From the NCBI GenBank assembly GCA_001770355.1, contig MEQV01000238.1, forward strand, positions 1 through 17,940: 17,940 nucleotides of DNA, given 5' to 3'. The translations under genes and the position numbers were made by a program. Shown piece by piece: positions 15,001 to 17,940 of this stretch (its first letter is position 1; each line of letters starts with the position of its first letter). The notes below the pieces were generated by a model, which was given only the letters and a program-made list of their open reading frames with translations, was not told where the DNA came from and did no database searches. Source of the stretch: Betaproteobacteria bacterium RIFCSPLOWO2_02_FULL_62_17 (GTDB taxonomy: Bacteria > Pseudomonadota > Gammaproteobacteria > Burkholderiales > SG8-39).

Positions 15001-15174
15001 TTGCGATGGCGAAGCCCCCGGCAACGAGGCACTGACCGTGATGGTGGGCAGATCGAGGTCGGGAAAGTGCTGCACCTTCATCGCATTGAACGACAGCAGG
15101 CCGCCGAAGGTGAGCAGCACGAACACCATCAGCGCCGGCACCGGATTGCGGATCGACCAGGAGGAGACATTCAT
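12073..15174 (-). CDS. RND efflux permease, HAE1 (AcrB-like) subfamily
   Basis: This 1033-residue inner-membrane drug/proton antiporter has the full length of the family. The N-terminal first helix carries a WSIRNPVPALMVFVLLTFGG start. The porter domain follows, with FPDLDLPTITVSASLPGASP (37-56). The proton relay has D399-D400 in GILVDDAIVEVENI and K917 in GIATKNSILLVEYA. The VDDAIV..EN motif points to HAE1 (hydrophobic or amphiphilic drugs) rather than the metal-exporting HME group. It would form a trimer and work with the adaptor and outer-membrane channel encoded upstream. Its ATG overlaps the stop of the adaptor gene by 4 bases (ATGA). The substrate is not predictable. Confidence 0.94.
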   Translation of the reverse strand: MNVSSWSIRNPVPALMVFVLLTFGGLLSFNAMKVQHFPDLDLPTITVSASLPGASPSQLETDVARKIENSIATLQGVKHIYTKVQDGGVTITTEFRLEKPVQEALDEVRSAISRVRADLPADMRDPIAAKLDLAGQPVLAYTISSADMDDEALSWFVDNTVTRMLLSVRGVGAVNRVGGATREMSIVLDPARLQALGTTAAEVSRRLRLIQQESSGGRTDLAGGEQPVRTLGTVQTATELGAIELSLSDGRRIRLEQIATVSDSVAERRSAALLDGKPVVGFEVSRSRGASEVEVGIGVRETLGRLKQDRPDIALTEAFDFATPIQVEYHGSLSLLYEGAILAVIVVWLFLRDWRATFVSAVALPLSVIPAFIGMYLLGFSVNVVTLLALSLVVGILVDDAIVEVENIVRHLRMGKTPYQAAMEAADEIGLAVIATTFTLIAVFLPTAFMSGIAGKFFNQFGWTASLAVFASLLVARMLTPMMAAYMLKAIGAHRGDGVIMNSYLRLAAWCLNHRLGTVVVAAAFFAGSVMLIPLLPTGFMPPDDMSQTQVHVELAPGATLAQTEAAAEHARELVAKVEHVKSIYTTIGGGAAGADPFAPKGLAEVRKATLTIQLSKRGERKVRKQVVEQQLREALTALPGVRIKVGLGASGEKYIMVLSGDDPAALAEAARAVEKDLRTIPGLGSIASSAALVRPELAVRPDFARAADLGVTTAAIGETLRIATVGDYDVSLPKVNLAERQVPVVVRLPASARRDLAVLQRLAVPGSRPGAPPVMLGQVATLELSSGPAVIDRYDRSRNVNFEIELSGQQLGEVSDAAEKLPSLQQLPHGVRQTNLGDAEVMGELFESFGLAMLTGVLCIFIVLVLLFRDVLQPVTILAALPLSLGGAFLALLAAGKSFSMPSLIGLIMLMGIATKNSILLVEYAVMARREHGLSRLEALLDACHKRARPIVMTTIAMGAGMLPIALGRGIADPSFRSPMATAVIGGLITSTFLSLLVIPVVYTYMDDFEHLIGRAWKWLRGLGGRRRTQTP

Positions 15175-16286
15175 TGAGTCACCACGCGCACCAGGTCGCC
15201 GTCGGCAAGGAACGCGCCGCCTGAGGCCACCACGCGTTCGCTGCCATTGAGTGTGCCTTGCACCTCGACGCGCTCGCCCGAGCGGCGCCCCAGCTGAATT
15301 TTCAACTGTTTCACCCGGTTGTCCGCGCCAACAGTGAATACGTAGGAAAAGCCGTCGCGCAGCGAGATCGCCGCAAACGGCAAAGTCAAAACGGTCGCGC
15401 CGCCGGTGGCAAACTCCCCGCGCGCGAACATGCCCGCCTTGAAATTGCCCCCGCGCATGGCGGCGGCGGGAAGGTCCACGTAGACCAGCGCATTGCGCGT
15501 CTGCGGGTCAACCGTAGGCGCGATCATGCGCACGCGGCCTGCGGCTCTTGCCCCGGTGGCGGAGGTGACCGTAACGGACTGGCCTGTTCGTATGCGCGCA
15601 ATCTCCGCCGAGGTCACCTCGGCGCGCCACTCAAGCCGGTCGCCGCGGATCAGGCGGAAAAGCTCCTGTCCCTGCGGCACCACCGCGCCAACAGTGGCGG
15701 CGCGCGCGGAGATGCTGCCGTCATCGGGCGCGGTGACCGTGGTGTGCTTCAAGCGTATCTCCTGCGCGGCCACCTGCGCGCGCGCCGCGAGCACGCGGGC
15801 TGCGCCGGTCTTCTCGGCGGTCAAGAGCTGCGCCAGTTGCTGCTGGCTGAGCGAACCGGCAGTCCCTATCTCGCGTGCGCGTGCGGCGTTGACGCGCGCG
15901 TCTGCGAGCGTCGCTTCCGCTTCGGCAAGATTGGCGCGCGCCTGCGCGAGGTCGGCTTCGATGGTCTCGGCCGAGAGCGTGGCGAGCACCTGGCCTTTGC
16001 GCACTACATCGCCGACATTGACGCGCACTTCAGCCACGCGCAGTCCGCCGGCTTCGGCGCCGATGCTGGCTTCCTGCCAGGCAGCGATGTTGCCGGTGGC
16101 TTGCACCACGAAAGGCATGTCAGTGCGCTTTGGGCTGATGAAACTGACCGTGAGCGAAGGCTTGCCTGCTGCTTTATCCGCTGTTTTTTCCTGGGCATTG
16201 CCAACCGGCACCAGCGCTAGTCCCGTAGCGGTCAGTGCAATCAGCGCGCCTGCCGCGGCAAGTGTGGTTAGGGATGGGATCTTCAT
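15171..16286 (-). CDS. RND efflux periplasmic adaptor (membrane fusion protein)
   Basis: This 371-residue adaptor joins the permease to the outer-membrane channel. Residues 1-31 are a signal peptide with likely cleavage after GNA (NA|QE); there is no lipobox. The lipoyl half-motifs flank a coiled-coil hairpin at about 105-180 (AETIEADLAQARANLAEAEA and AARAQVAAQEIRLKHTTV), with GLRVAEVRVNVGDVVRKGQVL (81-101) before it and APDDGSISARAATVGAVVPQGQEL after it. The beta-barrel and membrane-proximal domains follow. The start is ATG 16286. An AAGGA sits immediately before the ATG with no spacer, so ribosome binding may be weak or act through coupling. The gene lies 63 bases downstream of the channel gene and overlaps the permease gene by 4 bases. 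Confidence 0.93.
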   Translation of the reverse strand: MKIPSLTTLAAAGALIALTATGLALVPVGNAQEKTADKAAGKPSLTVSFISPKRTDMPFVVQATGNIAAWQEASIGAEAGGLRVAEVRVNVGDVVRKGQVLATLSAETIEADLAQARANLAEAEATLADARVNAARAREIGTAGSLSQQQLAQLLTAEKTGAARVLAARAQVAAQEIRLKHTTVTAPDDGSISARAATVGAVVPQGQELFRLIRGDRLEWRAEVTSAEIARIRTGQSVTVTSATGARAAGRVRMIAPTVDPQTRNALVYVDLPAAAMRGGNFKAGMFARGEFATGGATVLTLPFAAISLRDGFSYVFTVGADNRVKQLKIQLGRRSGERVEVQGTLNGSERVVASGGAFLADGDLVRVVTQ

Positions 16287-16349
16287 TCCTTGTTCGATTT
16301 TGGTTGGATGCGTTTTGGATTCTTGATGGATGCGCGCGAAACCTGTTCG

Positions 16350-17837
16350 CTAGCGGCTGGCGATCGGCGCATCCGGTTCCCAGCCACCGCCAACGGCGCG
16401 ATAGAGGGCAATCCAGGCGGCCAGGCGTTCCTTAGCGAGGGCGGCGAGGGCGGCGTCGGCAAGCAGAGACGGGCGGCGCGCCTCCTCCAGTTCGAGCGCG
16501 CTGCCCAGGCCAACGCGCAGCATTGACTGCGCGGCCGCGAGATTGGCACGATAGCCGCGCGCTGCCGCCTTGGACTCGGTTTCCCTGTCGGCCGCGCTCG
16601 CCAGACGCACCAGTGCCTCCTCGACTTCGCGCACCGCGTTGCGCACCCTGGAGCGGTAAGCGGATTCGGCCGCCGCGTACTGCGCGCGCACCGCCTCGAC
16701 ATTTGCGCTGCGCCGGCCGCCATCGAACAGGGGCACCTCAAGCGACGGGCCGATCGACCAGGTAGTGAGTGACAGCGCCGGTGCATTGCCGATGGCGATG
16801 CGCGTCGGGGTGATGCTGCCGCTCAGCGTCAGTCGCGGATAACGCGCAGCTTCGGCGCTGCCGATTTCGGCGCTGGCCGCGGCCAGCTGCCGTTCCGCAG
16901 CGGCAATGTCCGGGCGCTGCGCAATCACGCGCGCAGGCAGGGCGTCGATGCGAAACATTGCCGGCTCCGGCAATCTGGCAGCCGGCTCGGACAAATTTGC
17001 CACACCTTGCATGGATTTTTCCAGAAGCGCCCGCAACGCCGGTTCGTTCATGGCCGTGAGAGCCACCAGTCCCTTGACTGAAATATCGCACTGCGCGCGG
17101 CGCTGCGCGAGCGTCCCCGCGGCCTCGGCGGCGGAAGACTGTGCCAGAGCGACAGCGGATTCCGACTGCATCCCCGCGCGTCCCGCGGCTGCGGTTATGC
17201 GGGCAGTCTCGCCGCGCGAGCGCAGCTCGGCTTCGGCCTGTACGACCTGAATTTGGCAGTGACGCAGGTTGACGTAGGCATTGGCCACCTCTGCGGCGAG
17301 TGACACCCGCGCGTCGTGCCAGAGCGCGACTTTGGATTCCAGCGTCGCCTGCCTGGATTCGCGCTCGCGCGCGAGCGCGCCGAATAAGTCGATCTCCCAT
17401 CGCGACTGAACACCCAGTTGCGACTGCGTGCGCAAGGCAAGCGGACCACCGAGTGTAAAGGCCGAGCGGTTAAACGACGCTATGCCATCCAGGCCGGGCG
17501 ATGCGGCAACGCCCGCGGCAATCGCATCGGCGCGCGCCCGCTCGATGGTGGCGGCCGTTTGGGCCAGGGTGCTGCTCTGCGCCTGTGCCGCTGCGATCAA
17601 TTCGTCCAACGCGGCGTCATTGAACTGTGCCCACCAGGTGGAAAGACGCTGCGAACTGCCCTCGTGCGCCACCGGGCGGTTGTGCAGCGGGGCATGCCAG
17701 CTCGCCGCCGCTGGAGAGTCAGGCGGCACGTAGTCGGGACCGACGGTCCCGAACACGCCGCCGGCGCATCCGGTGAGCAACGACAGCCAGAACGCCAATC
17801 CCACCAAGGGTGAGCAGCGAAGATGGACCTGTCTCAT
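16350..17837 (-). CDS. NodT-family outer-membrane efflux lipoprotein
   Basis: This 495-residue protein is the outer-membrane channel of the tripartite pump. It begins with a lipoprotein signal: a basic start, a hydrophobic run and a lipobox LLTGC with C24 as the lipidation site. GPDYVPPD, shared by NodT/OprM proteins, follows at about 33-40. Next come WWAQFNDAALDELIAAAQ and two repeats of the OEP domain, with the long helices expected for the periplasmic tunnel (TAATIERARADAIAAGVAAS, and again ESAYRSRVRNAVREVEEAL near the end). The ATG overlaps the stop of the upstream gene by 4 bases, so it is translationally coupled to it. It is the first complete gene of the RND operon. Confidence 0.93.
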   Translation of the reverse strand: MRQVHLRCSPLVGLAFWLSLLTGCAGGVFGTVGPDYVPPDSPAAASWHAPLHNRPVAHEGSSQRLSTWWAQFNDAALDELIAAAQAQSSTLAQTAATIERARADAIAAGVAASPGLDGIASFNRSAFTLGGPLALRTQSQLGVQSRWEIDLFGALARERESRQATLESKVALWHDARVSLAAEVANAYVNLRHCQIQVVQAEAELRSRGETARITAAAGRAGMQSESAVALAQSSAAEAAGTLAQRRAQCDISVKGLVALTAMNEPALRALLEKSMQGVANLSEPAARLPEPAMFRIDALPARVIAQRPDIAAAERQLAAASAEIGSAEAARYPRLTLSGSITPTRIAIGNAPALSLTTWSIGPSLEVPLFDGGRRSANVEAVRAQYAAAESAYRSRVRNAVREVEEALVRLASAADRETESKAAARGYRANLAAAQSMLRVGLGSALELEEARRPSLLADAALAALAKERLAAWIALYRAVGGGWEPDAPIASR

Positions 17838-17938
17838 CTGGCCGCCTTCGCCCCAACGCGGCGGCGCTCGCGTTCAGCCTCGATCATGCCTGCTGCATAA
17901 ACCGCGAGGCGTTCGGCCAGCGTGTCGATCGCACCCGG
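17834..17938 (-). CDS. 3' end of an overlapping upstream gene, possibly a transcriptional regulator
   Basis: The minus strand is open from the window edge to a TGA at 17836-17834, giving 34 residues that start PGAIDTLAERLAVYAAGMIE and continue with a charged, basic tail (AERERRRVGAKAAR). The TGA overlaps the ATG of the outer-membrane channel gene by 4 bases (ATGA). Its helical, basic C-terminus and its position at the head of an RND operon suggest a TetR-type regulator, but too little is visible to identify it. Only the coding frame is well supported. Confidence 0.6.
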   Translation of the reverse strand, partial: PGAIDTLAERLAVYAAGMIEAERERRRVGAKAAR

Positions 17939-17940
17939 GT

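Noticed and set aside
15258..16326. Plus-strand open frames of 277 and 320 codons
   Set aside because: They are antisense to the periplasmic adaptor gene, and no protein family is visible in them.

Overview
The window looks like a chromosomal segment of a GC-rich proteobacterium, most likely a betaproteobacterium. That placement is an inference from the base composition, the style of the atpC C-terminus, the class III cyclase-PilZ fusion and the NodT-type RND tripartite pump; there is no rRNA or tRNA to confirm it. No mobile-element gene, CRISPR array, tRNA or integrase is visible.

Layout. (1) Positions 1-404 hold the end of atpC, the last gene of the ATP synthase operon, closed by a hairpin. 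(2) Positions 591-5110 carry ordinary single genes: a LigW-type amidohydrolase/decarboxylase, a soluble class III nucleotide cyclase fused to a PilZ domain, a DoxX membrane protein (minus strand) and an MFS transporter with a structured leader. (3) Positions 5111-11996 are an accessory region rich in toxin-antitoxin-like and nuclease/helicase genes: a VapBC-type pair, a Uma2-family PD-(D/E)XK protein, a two-gene module of unknown function whose first gene is broken by an in-frame TAG, an XRE-type antitoxin without a recognisable toxin, a small basic-tailed orphan protein, and a two-gene operon made of an AbiEii/MenT-like nucleotidyltransferase and a 1013-residue UvrD-type helicase. The helicase has a RelE-like N-terminus and ankyrin repeats. 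(4) Positions 12073-17938 are a minus-strand tripartite RND efflux operon (outer-membrane lipoprotein, periplasmic adaptor, HAE1-type permease), preceded by the 3' end of an overlapping gene that could be its regulator.

How the parts work together. The RND genes are tightly coupled by a 63-bp gap and two 4-bp overlaps and should form one pump. The accessory region has the look of a defence/addiction island inserted between two transport loci. Its most interesting unit is the nucleotidyltransferase-helicase operon at 8205-11917, which starts 23 bp from a divergent small gene across an AT-rich palindrome. I do not recognise this arrangement as a named defence system. The broken two-gene module at 6645-7151 shows that parts of the island are decaying.
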